A DNA stretch of 64,000 nt from Pachyseris speciosa (taxonomy: Eukaryota > Cnidaria > Anthozoa > Scleractinia > Pachyseridae). A program made the position numbers and the translations under genes. The notes beneath the pieces are model-generated. The model was not told the origin of the DNA. It saw only the letters and a program-made list of their open reading frames with translations, and did no database searches. Shown piece by piece: positions 1 to 10,356 of the stretch (position 1 is the stretch's first letter; every line of letters begins with the position of its first letter). Location: positions 1,946,001-2,010,000 of the forward strand of contig JAEMWC010000001.1 of assembly GCA_016490735.1 (NCBI GenBank), read 5' to 3'.

Positions 1-129
1 ATATTCGACGATAAGAGGCGAATTTACACTTTCTTGGGTTGTCTTTCACGAGAATACGTACAAGCGAATCGAACTGTTTGCGAGTTTCGCAAATACAGGT
101 TGGTTGGATCAGATTACAAGAGTACTCAA

Positions 130-1758
130 ATGGCGAAAACCGCGAAACACAATCAATTGTTGGAATTTTCGAAATTGAAGCTTGAGGAAATCTCAAAGAC
201 ATGGGAGAGCTGCGACCACGAAGATTTGGAACTTTGCTACGACAAGATCTGTGGGCTTATCCGTAAACTGGAGATTTCAATCGACGAAGTTGGGGAACAC
301 ATGTTGGAGAGCGAACAGACACTCGAACACATCAAGAATTGGTCGGAGGAACAGAAGGAAGGATTACTGCCCTTTCGAGAAATCCAGAGCCGAATTAAGT
401 TTTCCTTGGACGAACAACGTAGTCGAGAGGAGGATCAGGAAACGCAGCGTGAATTAAAAAGGCAGCGAGCAATCAACAAAGAGGTTATGGAGGCACGACT
501 GGCTGAGCAGAAGGAGCTCGAAGCAGCGCATATTCGGCAACAAAAGCGGGAGGAAGAGTGGCTGATTAAGAAATTAGGCATGGAGAAGGATGCCAAGGCA
601 GGGATGGCGGGTCTCCTCGATATGTCAACTACACAGTCGGTGAAACTCCAGCGATGCACTATCACTCCATTTACTGGAGATTATAAGGACTGGGTTCGAT
701 TTTGGAACCAGTTTGAAGTGGAAGTGGACAGTGCAAAGATTTCAGAAATAAGTAAATTTAACTATCTGTTGGAACTTGTCAAGGGTAAGCCGCGGGAGGA
801 TATTCTTGGGCTCCCGCATACTGTCGAGGGCTACCAAGAGGCTAAGAGAATTTTGCAGACTACTTATGGCAAAGACTTTAAGGTGCATAAGGCGCTTATC
901 AAGGAGATGGAGAGCCTACAAGGTATCATGGATATTCGTCGACTTGATAAAATTCACGAGTTTTACAACAAAATTGCCAGAGTTGTGCGGACTTTGACAA
1001 CAATGGGCAAACTGCAGACCGCACAGTGTGCTGTGTACACATTAATGGACAAGCTCGGACCTGTTAGAGAAATTATTACCCAGACAGATGACAAGTGGGA
1101 GGAGTGGACACTGGAGCAACTCGTGGAGTCTCTGCGGAAGTATGTTGACAGAAACCCGGTGCGAATGGAGGAAAGGAGCAAGTCTCAAGGCGGATACAGT
1201 GATGGAAAACGAAACATGGAGAAATTACTGATGCAGGGATCACAGAGATATGGCAATGCTAACAAATTCGTTTACTGTGGTGCTACAAACCATTCGAGTG
1301 TCAATTGTACAAGGGTGTTGACTGTAGCAGCCAGAAGGGAACTCCTACGAAGGAAGAATTTGTGTTACAATTGTACTGGTGACAACCATCTTGTATCTGA
1401 ATGCAGATCGAGGCCCTGCCGAAACTGTGGACAACGCCATCACACATCTGTTTGTGAAAGAAGGTGGTCAACTGTTCCCGAACAAGGCAATGTTACAGCA
1501 TCAATAGAAAAGAACCTCAGTGCATCCACCTTGTCAACTTCCACATTACACGCTACAGTGTGCGCAATGGTGAATGGACAGGAAGTAAGAATAATGATTG
1601 ACACGGGAGCAGGTAGCTCATACATTTTCTCCAATCTTATTACACAACTGGGACTGTCATCTCGAGATGCATTGAGCAAATGTACGGAACTGTTACAAGA
1701 AGAGTGGGATTTACCCTTTAAAGATCCAGTCAACTGTTGTGGATGGTTTCAACCTTGA
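130..1758 (+). pseudogene. BEL/Pao gag-protease
   Basis: The first ATG is at 130, although the frame is open from base 1. The N-terminal ~150 residues are charged and helical. A DUF1759-type Gag region follows, around the motif TPFTGDYKDWVRFWNQFE. There are three zinc-knuckle-like motifs. The second (CYNCTGDNHLVSEC) and third (CRNCGQRHHTSVC) are intact, but the first reads VYCGATNHSSVNC and has lost its leading Cys. The aspartic protease active site IMIDTGAGSSY lies near 1598. The frame ends at 1758, just after the protease start, and overlaps the next frame. Part of the protease/DUF1758 region appears deleted there. Confidence 0.88.
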
Positions 1759-2293
1759 CGTGAATTGCATAAATGCTGAGAAGGACGTGCTGACTTACTT
1801 ACCTAATCCAAGAATCAAGGTTTTGAAACGGAGGTACCCTCGACTCCGAAGGCTACAATTGAGCGATGAAAATGTCTCGACAGATCAGCTCCCTGTGCAC
1901 ATCATTTTAGGGGCAGCAGATTACCAGCGAATCCGGTCGATAGAGCCCCTTGTTCTTGGCTACAATCCTGACCAAGACCCTGGTGCTGAATTCACAATGT
2001 TGGGGTGGGTTCTGTACGGGAGGCTTATTTCGAACGGTGATTTCGAGCATTTGTGTTCAATGGATGTGATTGGTCTAGATGATCCAGAAACCCCAGATCC
2101 TTCATTTCACGAGGACTTCACAGAACATATCCAGTTCAAGGTTGAAGGGTTTTACGAGACACGGCTCCCTTGGAAAATTCACCATTCAGTGCTCCCAAGT
2201 AACAAGGATTTGGCTCTGGCACGACTTTGGGGAACGACAAGACGCTTGGACAAGTGCCAGAAGTTGGGGGAGTATGATGCCATCATGCAATAG
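1739..2293 (+). pseudogene. BEL/Pao polyprotein: protease tail and RT leader
   Basis: A DUF1758-like segment (LPVHIILGAADYQRI, then a conserved GW near FTMLGWVLYGR) follows gag in frame +2, shifted relative to the upstream frame. The frame is closed by a TAG at 2291-2293, and matching polyprotein sequence continues in the same frame afterwards. The stop is therefore a point mutation within the polyprotein, not a natural end. Confidence 0.8.
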
Positions 2294-3202
2294 CAAGTCC
2301 AGAAGGGGATACTCGAGCCAGCCCCATCTCAGCCCACTGGACAAACTGTACACTATGTACCCCATCATCCTGTCATTCGCGAAGAGGCGGAGTCTACAAG
2401 GACACGCATAGTGTATGACTACTCAGCCAAGATCAGCGAGTCACAACCTTTGTTGAATGATTGTTTAGAAACCGGACCAGCCTTGCAACCCCTTCTTTTT
2501 GACATTCTCCTTCGAAATCGCGTGAAGAAGTTATGCATTACAGGAGACATTGAGAAGGCATTTCACCAGATTCGCATTCATGAAGACGATCGTGATGCGC
2601 AAAGGGTGCTGTGGTTCAACAACGTGGACGAGCGAAAGGTGGTCGAGTACCGCTTTACTCGAGTGATCTTTGGTGCAGCACCTAGCCCTTACATTTTGGG
2701 AGCAACTCTTCAAAAGCATTTGTCGGTATACCAAGAAGATTTCCCAGACACAATCAAGGCATTGATGGACGACACATACGTTGATGATATACAGTATGGA
2801 AGTGACAAAACGGAGGACCTGGCCAGGTTCAAGGAAGAAGCCACACAAATCATGCAGGAGGGCGGATTCTCATTACACAAATGGCACAGCAATGTACCCG
2901 CCCTCGAAGGTGTCCCTCAGCACAAGGAATCAGACAGAGAAGATCACACGACCAGGATATTGGGTACCCAATGGGACAAGTTGATAGATACAGTGTCTGT
3001 TAACTTTAAGCCATGCTACTCCTTAACAGATCCATTGACGAAGCGGAAGATGTTGGCAGCAATTAACGGCGTCTATGACATCCTTGGTTTGGCTTCCCCG
3101 GTTATAATTACTGGAAAGGTTATATTCAGCGAAGTTTGTTCACAGAAGATTTTGTGGGACGAGCCTCTCCCAAATGAAATTGTAGAGCAGTGGACAAAGT
3201 AG
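2294..3202 (+). pseudogene. BEL/Pao reverse transcriptase domain
   Basis: RT motif A is KLCITGDIEKAFHQIRI, motif B is in the region around VIFGAAPSPYILGA, and motif C is DDTYVDDIQYG with YVDD. The frame continues from the TAG at 2291 and is closed by a TAG at 3200-3202 in a context where relatives usually have Trp before the RNase H linker. The catalytic residues are preserved even though the gene is interrupted. Confidence 0.92.
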
Positions 3203-4816
3203 ATCAACAGTTTAAGGGCGCAACCCACAGTTTCAGTGCCGAGAAGCGTGGTGGACTACAACAAAAGGGAACTGTCGCTTCATGGATTCTCAGACGCCAG
3301 TAATTCTGCGGTGTGTGCAGCTGTTTACGTTACTGCCAAATACTGGGACGGGTCAGTGAGCCAAAACCTTGTTTCCAAGGCACGAATCGCTCCCAAGAAC
3401 ACATCGATTCCACGCTTGGAACTTGTTGCGGCGCTCACTCTTGCCAGGTTGCTTAATCATGTTACTAAGGCAATTGGCATCAACATGTTTGCCGAGACTC
3501 ATACATGGGTGGACAGCACCACCGTGCTCTACTGGCTGGCACATAGAGGGAAGTGGTCGCAGTACGTTGTTAACAGAGTGGCGAAGATAAACGATTGTGG
3601 CAACTTCAAATGGCATTATGTTCCGACAGCACAGAACCCGAGTGACTTAGGAATCAGGGGGGTGTCCCCTTTGAGAATTGATCAGTTCTGGCTGAAGGGT
3701 CCTGATTGGTTGACTCACGCTGACAAGTGGCCAGAGCCAGTGCAGGTCCAGGAGACAGTGGAAGTTCAAACTGAAGCATCAAGAAGGGAACAGACGTTTC
3801 TTGGAAGAGAGGAAACCCAGCATTCGCCAGACGAATGGGCAAATGAACTTCTTCAGAAGCACGAGTACTGGAAGCTTCTAAGGATCACAGCATGCATGTT
3901 GGGGTTCATCAGTAACTGTCGGAAAGTGACCAAACTACATGGGCCCCTGACAACAGAAGAAATTGAAGAAGCTGAACAGAGGTGGATCAAACTCGCCCAA
4001 AGGGGTTGTCAACAAAGAAACGATGTCCTCATTAAGAAGGACACTTCAGGAATCTGGCGCTTGTATGGGCGAGTACCTGACTACCACCCAATTTTCCTGC
4101 CACGACAACACAGATTGGCAGAGTTGGTGATTGAACATTGCCATCGGTTGAATCTGCATGGGGGAGTCCAGTCGACAATGAATAAAGTACGGGAGACATT
4201 TTGGATCCCTCAACTGCGACGTATTACCAGAAAGCTCAGGTTTGCCTGTAACCACTGCAAGCGGTTCAGAGCAAAGGCTTTGTCAGCACCGCCAATGGCT
4301 GCCCTGCCGTCATTCCGAACGGAGTTTGCAGATCCATTTTCCTCTACTGGGGTTGACTTCTTTGCGCCAATCTACTACAAGCTCCGTGGGTCCGACCAAG
4401 GGAAGGCGTATGTGGTCTTATTCACGTGCGCCTGCACTCGTGCCATCCATCTCAAGTTATGCACCGACATGAGTGTTGAGCAATTTAAACGAGCATTAAA
4501 GGAATTTGTGGCTAGACGAGGTGCTCCCCAAACGATAGTGAGCGATAACGCAAAGACCTTCATAGCAACCAAGAAATGGCTCAAGACTCTTCAAGAAGAT
4601 GAAGACCTGAACAACTACCTCGCATCACAGCGGATTAAGTGGAAATTCAACCTCTCCAGGGCACCATGGTGGGGTGGATTTTTCGAGCGGATGGTGGGCG
4701 TCGTCAAGTCTCGCCTTTCAAAGGTCATTGGTGGTGCACTGTTGTCGTTTGCAGAATTAGAAGAAACACTACTCGATGCGGAATGTTTTGCGAATAATAG
4801 GCCTTGTGTTACGTAG
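3203..4816 (+). pseudogene. BEL/Pao RNase H and integrase
   Basis: RNase H residues are visible in HGFSDASNSAVCAAVY (Asp), IPRLELVAALTLARL (Glu), TWVDSTTVLYWL (Asp) and NPSDLGIRG (Asp). The integrase zinc domain (H-H-C-C) spans roughly 4115-4265. The DDE core shows TGVDFFAPIY, IVSDNAKTF and APWWGGFFERMVG. A TAG at 4814-4816 closes the frame, and the C-terminal domain continues in another frame from 4804. Confidence 0.92.
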
Positions 4817-5364
4817 GTGAAGAGTTCGGACAGCGAACAATAACACCAAACATCCTAATCAGAGGTAGGCCTTCAGCTCTTCTTGAAGAAAACATTGACA
4901 CTTCGGATGACACTGATCAACTCACGAGATTACGGTATTTGAAAACGTGCCGATTGCGGCTGCGAAAACGTTGGGTGACAGAGTATCTTCATGCATTAGA
5001 GGAAAGGTCCAAGACGCCAGTGACTGGAAATATGAAGGTTCCCTCAGATGGGTCATTGGTCTTAATCAAGGATTCTGTCAAGAGCTCTGGAAAGTGGAAG
5101 CTTGGAAGAGTGGAAGGTCAAGTAAAGGGAAGGGATGGCGTTCCGAGAGGATTTAAAATAAGAACGGGAAACGGATACCTTGTCGAACGACCAGTTCAGC
5201 TTGTTGCAGATTTGGAGATATGCGCACCTCTGCAGCCGCAGAACACAGTTTTGAATCCAGATGTGCCAGAGTTCCGACCGCGACGCCAAGCTGGGCGTGC
5301 AGCAAAGGACACTGCAAGGAACAGGATGATCGGAATTGCAATGAACGATTTAGGGGACAATTAA
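4804..5364 (+). pseudogene. BEL/Pao integrase C-terminal (DUF5641-like) domain
   Basis: This frame continues the integrase after a frame change. It contains a basic leader and a typical BEL/Pao C-terminal motif around GKWKLGRVEG and GYLVERPVQLV. It ends at a TAA at 5362, probably the natural polyprotein end. No ATG is present at its start, which supports a broken downstream part and not an independent gene. Confidence 0.85.
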
Positions 5365-5382
5365 GATTTTATTAAAGCTGCT

Positions 5383-5421
5383 TGCTAGCTGCTTGCTAGC
5401 TGCTTGCTAGCTGCTTGCTAT
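5383..5421. repeat. 11-bp tandem repeat (about 3.5 copies)
   Basis: The unit GCTGCTTGCTA is repeated head to tail directly between the BEL/Pao coding end and a LINE fragment. It marks the junction of two elements. Confidence 0.85.
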
Positions 5422-6300
5422 TTTCATTTGATGACAACATCTTTGATGTCAGGAAAAAGAAATCAAAGGACTATTATTCATTACTTGTACGCAAAAAAAC
5501 ACAGCTTCCTAATATCGTTCCTAAATTGCAGAATGACTTTAATTTAATTCTCGTTTGATCAGCTGAGACAAATCATCACTCTGCCACATTCTGTTGTACT
5601 TGAATCATATGTAAAAGGATTTCAGTTCAAAGTGATTAACTCTATTTTATACACAAATTCTAAATTACATAAAATAGGCTTCAAAACGGACGATTTGTGC
5701 TCAGTTTGCAAGGCAGAATCGGAAACCTTATACCACCTCTTGTATCAGTGTTCTTTTGTTAGGCAGTTCGGGAATGAATTTCAAGGTTACTGGCACCAAC
5801 TCTCAAATCAGCAAATTCATCTTACTCTTAGAGATGTTTTATTTGGAATAATATTTAAACCATGCCCTTTACTTAACCTACTGATTTACTTTATAATAAT
5901 TGGGAAACTATGTCTATGAGACTGCAGAAGAACCCAAATTCGACCCAAAATCCAAGGATTTCAAAGTAAAATAGTCATCAACAAATATGAAACCGAAAGA
6001 AAGATCAATAACACAAACTTATTTAAGAAAAAGTGGGTACTATCCCCAGTTAATTGAGGATTTGCATTACAACTAGATTTTTGTGTAGTATTTACAATCG
6101 TAAGTGCAACTGTAACCCATTGTAAGTCTTTTTCTTTTTTACTTCGTTAGTAGCAGCATTTAATTTAATATTGTAACCATTATGTGTAACTGTAACTAGT
6201 AAGTGATTTCGGTTTTGTAAATTAGGTTAGTAGTTTAAGTTAGTATTGTAAGTATTGTAAATAGAGTTAGTATTCTAAAGTTAATAAAAGTGGAGGAAAA
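5422..6300 (+). mobile_element. LINE 3'-end fragment (RT C-terminus and 3' UTR)
   Basis: Translation gives the C-terminal Cys/His motif seen after many LINE reverse transcriptases (CSVCKAESETLYHLLYQC near 5698-5751), followed by a helical tail. An early TAA near 5549 and a TGA at 5917-5919 interrupt the frame. After the TGA the same frame runs to a TGA near 6055, and the TGA replaces a codon that is commonly Trp. From about 6058 to 6300 the sequence is non-coding, rich in GTAAG/TTAGT words, and ends at a TA-rich stretch. Only the 3' part of the element is present. Confidence 0.75.
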
Positions 6301-6375
6301 AATATATATATATTTATTATATATAAAGCGAGAATTTTAGGCAATAAACCTTGCAAATAGAATTCTATATGTGCT

Positions 6376-6447
6376 ATATTTTCACATGTGAAGAAAGCGA
6401 TACGTCCAATCAGCTTCGCGTACAGCATTCTTCACATGTGAAAATAT
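6376..6447. repeat. 18-bp perfect inverted repeat
   Basis: ATATTTTCACATGTGAAG at 6376-6393 is exactly inverted at 6430-6447, with a 36-bp spacer. It looks like a small foldback element or the ends of a MITE. Confidence 0.75.
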
Positions 6448-6950
6448 AACTAAACCCCGTCCAGAGTAGAATCGCTCAGCCAATCAGAGCAAAGCACTCA
6501 AATGGCTTCCGAGAAGCGCGGGCTTCAACTCAGCGCCCGCTGAAGAAAAACAAGGGGGCGAACATTCAAGGAGGAACATTCAACATTTCTGTAAACAGTG
6601 TAAGTCAGCAGAGTGCGAATTTGTTGTTGCACAGCGCGAAGCACCGCCATCACATGATTGAATCTGATAGCCGGATTAAGGACAAACGAAAACATTTCAC
6701 TCTTTGTATCTACAAATTCTCCCGTATTTTTCAGTTATATTCTAAATAGGAAGTGATATTTAAGCTTGTGTAGCCTCTTTGCCTACTTGTTGCTGTCCTA
6801 GAAACCGGACATGTTTTTTTATTACGCTCGGTCATGTAGTTCAGTCTTGAATTTTTGCTGTTCTTCATGTAAGCTTATTGAATCGGGAAAAACAAAACTG
6901 ATTTCAAGTATAGGTTTAATTCTCGTTATATCTATAATAAACAAATTACA

Positions 6951-7073
6951 GCATAGAAAGTGCTTTGTACGGATTTTTATTCACTCGTTGCAAGACTTTG
7001 GAAAACTCACTCGTTCGTTTTCCCAAGTTTTGCAACTCGTGAATAAAAGTCCGTACGTCGCAATTTCTATGTC
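6951..7073. repeat. Foldback (palindromic MITE-like) element
   Basis: The left arm starts at GCATAGAAA and the right arm ends at TTTCTATG. The arms contain TACGGATTTTTATTCACTCG and its near-complement, and they meet around 7010. The ~120-bp unit can fold into one long hairpin. The surrounding 6300-7640 stretch shows no gene. Confidence 0.7.
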
Positions 7074-7544
7074 GTCATCTCTCTCTCTCTATATATATAT
7101 ATATTATACACTTAATGTATGGTCCCGAGGGAAACAGTTAGTTTTGAGACTTTCCCTTCAACAACCACAGCAAAATGAACTGACAAACAAACAAAGACGG
7201 CAGTACAAGAACACGTCTTTCTTCACAAGCCTGCTGAATGAATAATGTACAAATGGCTAAAAGTACCTGAAAAAGTAAAATACGTCTTTTTTGTATTTTC
7301 CGAATCTTTTCTTAGATGCTGAATTTCTTCGGCTGATACTGGAGAAAAACATTTCCTTCTAGTCTCAGGTTTCATAACTTTTGTATCATTGTTGGTTTAA
7401 ACAGAAAACTGGCAGTGTTGTCAGTCAGGTCCGCCTTCGTGAAAATCAAGCTGACGTGAGCACGTGCTGAAGATCATCCCACTTTTTAGTCATGCACTAA
7501 TCACGTGCTGTGGTATCCTGCGCGCGGGTAACAACTGCGGAATT

Positions 7545-7564
7545 GTATCCCGATCGGGATACAT
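7545..7564. repeat. 20-bp perfect palindrome
   Basis: TGTATCCCGATCGGGATACA is perfectly self-complementary with no spacer. It could be a dyad protein site or the centre of an old foldback element. No gene is adjacent. Confidence 0.7.
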
Positions 7565-7642
7565 TTGAATTTGGTCTGGGACACGTGACCAGAAATCAAC
7601 CAATCGCAGTGCTCGTTTTGTTGAGTGAAAGTCTAGGTATAT

Positions 7643-7646
<4 letters not shown>

Positions 7647-7710
<64 letters not shown>
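7647..7710. repeat. (TA)n microsatellite
   Basis: About 32 TA units lie immediately before the inverted repeat of PLE-A. Confidence 0.95.
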
Positions 7711-7713
<3 letters not shown>

Positions 7714-7752
7714 TTGTGTAAAGATTTCCAGACTTCAGAAGTGATTCATAAT

Positions 7753-7819
7753 CGCTTTATTGCAACAGCTCTGTTTCGTATAGCCAAATACTGACTACAC
7801 TCATCAGGCAATAGCGACG
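7753..7819 (-). ncRNA. Hammerhead ribozyme, PLE-A left repeat
   Basis: On the minus strand the core CUGAUGAG is followed by an 8-bp stem II, CGAAAC, a 4-bp stem III (ACAG/CUGU, 2-nt loop) and a UU cleavage site, all enclosed by stem I (AUUGC/GCAAU plus CGC/GCG). This is a complete type I hammerhead. It is the reverse complement of the copy at 9880. Confidence 0.88.
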
Positions 7820-7897
7820 AATGACCGTTAAATTTGAATGCTGGCAATATAAACAAATAGTTGCGTGAGCGCGCGCCTAGCGCGTGCTGTAAATTAA

Positions 7898-9790
7898 CAG
7901 TTACGCTATGAAAATCTTGAATTCAAAACCAATCGCTACCCAAGCAGCCTACAAAGAAAACTCAGTAAAGACCTCAAAGAAATCCGCAAAGACAATCACA
8001 TCTTTGTTAAAGCAGACAAAACGAGTAACTACTACAAGACAGAACCAGAAGACTACACCAAACTGGTAAGCAAAAACGTAACAAGATCCTATAAAAAGAC
8101 AGGCTCCAACATCCCAATAAACATAACCTCTAAAGACAAGGAAATTGCTACCTCCCTCGGACTTGACGACAGAATTGAAATATCAGCAAACAAGGACTCG
8201 TTTATAACACTGAAAGACCACAAACCCGACTTCATCAACAACCCGACATGCAGGCTTATTAACCCAACCAAATCAGAAATTGGCATCGTCAGCAAGCACA
8301 TTTTGGACAGAATCAACAAAACGATTATCCATGAAACTAAAGTAAACCTGTGGAGAAGCACGGCCAACGCGATAGAATGGTTCAGGAAATTACCGGATAA
8401 ACAAAACTATTCATTTATTACCTTCGACGTCTGCGAATTTTACCCGTCCATATCAGAAGATCTCCTCTTGAGGGCATTAGACCACGCCTCACAATTCACC
8501 GCAATCACCCAGCAAGACAGGAAAATCATAATCCACGCAAAAAGGTCACTGCTATACCATCAAAGCTCACCTTGGACAAAAAAGAACACCAACAACCTGT
8601 TCGACGTGACAATGGGCTCATACGACGGAGCAGAAACGTGTGAATTGATTGGTTTGTACATGCTGTCACTTATTGCGCCCAAATTTAAGGATGAAGTAGG
8701 CCTCTACCGCGACGATGGCATTGCAGTCTGCAAAGCTACTCCAAAAGAAATCGAAAAAACAAAACAAGAAGTCTGTAGAGTGTTTCAATCAAATGGCCTG
8801 AGAATCACAATTGATGCGAATAAGAAAATAGTGAACTTCTTGGATGTGACCTTTGATCTAAGAAACGGGAGTTACAAACCATACACAAAGCCGAACAACA
8901 GATTAATATACGTCCATCAACAGAGCAACCACCCGCCGGCGTTACTGAGGAACATCCCCAAAAACATCAATCAAAGACTCAGCAACATATCATCCAGCCG
9001 AGAAATCTTCGACGAAGCCATTGCACCCTACCAAAAAGCCCTCGATGAAAGCGGATACAGCCACAGACTTACATACAACCCGCCAACAAACCAAGCAAAT
9101 AGACGAAGGAAGAATCGAAAAAGGAACATCACCTGGTACAACCCCCCATGGGATTGTAACGTCAGAACCAACATCGGTAAAAAGTTTTTGAACATCGTGG
9201 ATATATGCTTCCCAAAGAGCCACATATTACATAAGATTTTCAACAGGCACACACTTAAACTCAGCTACTCGTGCATGCCGAACATAAAATCCATGATCGC
9301 GTCACACAACAAAAAGACCATCCCAAAAACACCAACGGTGCCTCAACATCAACAACAAAAGGAATGCAACTGCAGAAAGAAACCCGAATGCCCCCTTGAA
9401 GGAAAATGCCTCCAGGCCAACGTTGTCTACCAAGCAACAGTGGCAACGGAATCTACAACCGAATCCTACGTAGGATTAGCATCAAACTTCAAGGAACGGT
9501 ACAGGAACCACATGACATCATTCCGACACATCAAGCGAAGGAACGAAACTGAATTATCCAAACACATATGGACCCTGAAAGACGGCAACAAACCCTTTCA
9601 CATAAAGTGGAAAGTACTAAGAACATGTAAACCTTATGATAATATCACGAAGAAATGTAGCTTGTGTCTTTATGAAAAGTTCATTATTATCTGCAGAAAG
9701 GGATTGTGCACCCTAAACAAACGAAACGAATTAGCAAGTTCTTGCCCTCACAGGAACAAATACGTACTCAGAAACTTTCGAATAACATAG
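7898..9790 (+). CDS. PLE-A reverse transcriptase - GIY-YIG endonuclease
   Basis: The frame is open from 7898 to a TAG at 9788-9790 (~630 codons), but no ATG is seen near the start, so the N-terminus is probably missing. An N-terminal PLE motif FVKADKTSNYY is followed by RT motif A SFITFDVCEFYPSISEDLL, a motif around MGSYDGAETCELIGLYML, and the catalytic YRDDG in VGLYRDDGIAV. The C-terminal third has a Cys cluster (CNCRKKPECPLEGKC) and a GIY-YIG-type nuclease region (ESYVGLASNFKERYRNH). PLE proteins of this kind prime reverse transcription at a nicked target. No internal stop or frameshift is visible, unlike the neighbouring copies. Confidence 0.9.
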   Translation, partial: QLRYENLEFKTNRYPSSLQRKLSKDLKEIRKDNHIFVKADKTSNYYKTEPEDYTKLVSKNVTRSYKKTGSNIPINITSKDKEIATSLGLDDRIEISANKDSFITLKDHKPDFINNPTCRLINPTKSEIGIVSKHILDRINKTIIHETKVNLWRSTANAIEWFRKLPDKQNYSFITFDVCEFYPSISEDLLLRALDHASQFTAITQQDRKIIIHAKRSLLYHQSSPWTKKNTNNLFDVTMGSYDGAETCELIGLYMLSLIAPKFKDEVGLYRDDGIAVCKATPKEIEKTKQEVCRVFQSNGLRITIDANKKIVNFLDVTFDLRNGSYKPYTKPNNRLIYVHQQSNHPPALLRNIPKNINQRLSNISSSREIFDEAIAPYQKALDESGYSHRLTYNPPTNQANRRRKNRKRNITWYNPPWDCNVRTNIGKKFLNIVDICFPKSHILHKIFNRHTLKLSYSCMPNIKSMIASHNKKTIPKTPTVPQHQQQKECNCRKKPECPLEGKCLQANVVYQATVATESTTESYVGLASNFKERYRNHMTSFRHIKRRNETELSKHIWTLKDGNKPFHIKWKVLRTCKPYDNITKKCSLCLYEKFIIICRKGLCTLNKRNELASSCPHRNKYVLRNFRIT

Positions 9791-9879
9791 CGTAACTGTT
9801 AATTTACAGCACGCGCTAGGCGCGCGCTCACGCAACTATTTGTTTATATTGCCAGCATTCAAATTTAACGGTCATTCGT

Positions 9880-9943
9880 CGCTATTGCCTGATGAGTGTA
9901 GTCAGTATTTGGCTATACGAAACAGAGCTGTTGCAATAAAGCG
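9880..9943 (+). ncRNA. Hammerhead ribozyme, PLE-A right repeat
   Basis: CTGATGAG begins at 9889, stem II is GTGTAGTC/GGCTATAC, GAAAC lies at 9919-9923, and stem III is ACAG/CTGT. Predicted cleavage is after 9932, in front of GCAAT, which pairs with ATTGC just before the core. Hammerheads inside PLE terminal repeats are an established feature of the family. The fold here was worked out by eye. Confidence 0.88.
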
Positions 9944-10004
9944 ATTATGAATCACTTCTGAAGTCTGGAAATCTTTACACAAGAATATTTACAGCTCCTG
10001 AAAA

Positions 10005-10047
10005 GTTGAGCGCTCCACGAAAACCATTCTTCAAACATTGATTGACC

Positions 10048-10100
<53 letters not shown>

Positions 10101-10146
10101 AATACTTGTTTCTTGGGTAGAATGTATTTCGTAGAGCGCTCAACTC
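10005..10146. repeat. Inverted repeat around a (TA)n array
   Basis: GTTGAGCGCTCCACGAAA near 10005 is nearly mirrored by TTTCGTAGAGCGCTCAAC ending near 10146. About 20 TA units sit inside (10052-10090). It separates PLE-A from PLE-B. Confidence 0.7.
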
Positions 10147-10205
10147 ATTTGATTGAGGAGCATTGACTATAACTTCACAGGAGTTCAGGCTTCAGGAGTA
10201 ATCAT

Positions 10206-10277
10206 CATTTTATTGCGACAGTGCTGTTTCGTATGGTTCAAAATTATATGACCACACTCATCAGGCAACTTTAACGA
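10206..10277 (-). ncRNA. Hammerhead ribozyme, PLE-B left copy
   Basis: The minus strand carries CTGATGAG, a stem II starting GTGTGGT, GAAAC, stem III ACAG/CTGT with a 2-nt CA loop, and a GUC cleavage triplet. Stem I is GUUGC/GCAAU-type plus an outer CGTT/AACG-like pairing. Confidence 0.85.
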
Positions 10278-10356
10278 TTTAGTGTTAAAACTAACAGAAC
10301 TGGCAGTAAAATATGAATGGTTGTTATGGGGATGCGTTACATTCAAGGCATGGTAT

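Larger units (their letters stand above)
1..5364 (+). mobile_element. BEL/Pao LTR retrotransposon, internal region, decayed
   Basis: The coding order is gag (DUF1759-like), zinc knuckles, aspartic protease, RT, RNase H, zinc-binding integrase with DDE core, and a C-terminal DUF5641-like domain. This order is diagnostic of BEL/Pao elements. The reading frame is broken by one frame change near 1739-1758, TAG stops at 2291, 3200 and 4814, and a second frame change near 4804. No LTR is visible: the left one would lie outside the window, and the sequence after 5364 runs into an 11-bp tandem repeat and a LINE fragment. The 3' LTR therefore seems to be lost. Confidence 0.93.
7711..9987 (+). mobile_element. 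Penelope-like element A (PLE-A) with inverted terminal repeats
   Basis: About 200 bp at 7711-7907 is the reverse complement of 9789-9987. These copies flank an RT + GIY-YIG reading frame on the plus strand, which is the organisation of a PLE with inverted pseudo-LTRs. Each repeat carries a hammerhead ribozyme. The repeat contains CGCGCGCCTAGCGCG-type palindromic sequence at its inner end. The element is about 2.3 kb and lacks a normal start region, so it is probably 5' truncated. Confidence 0.9.
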
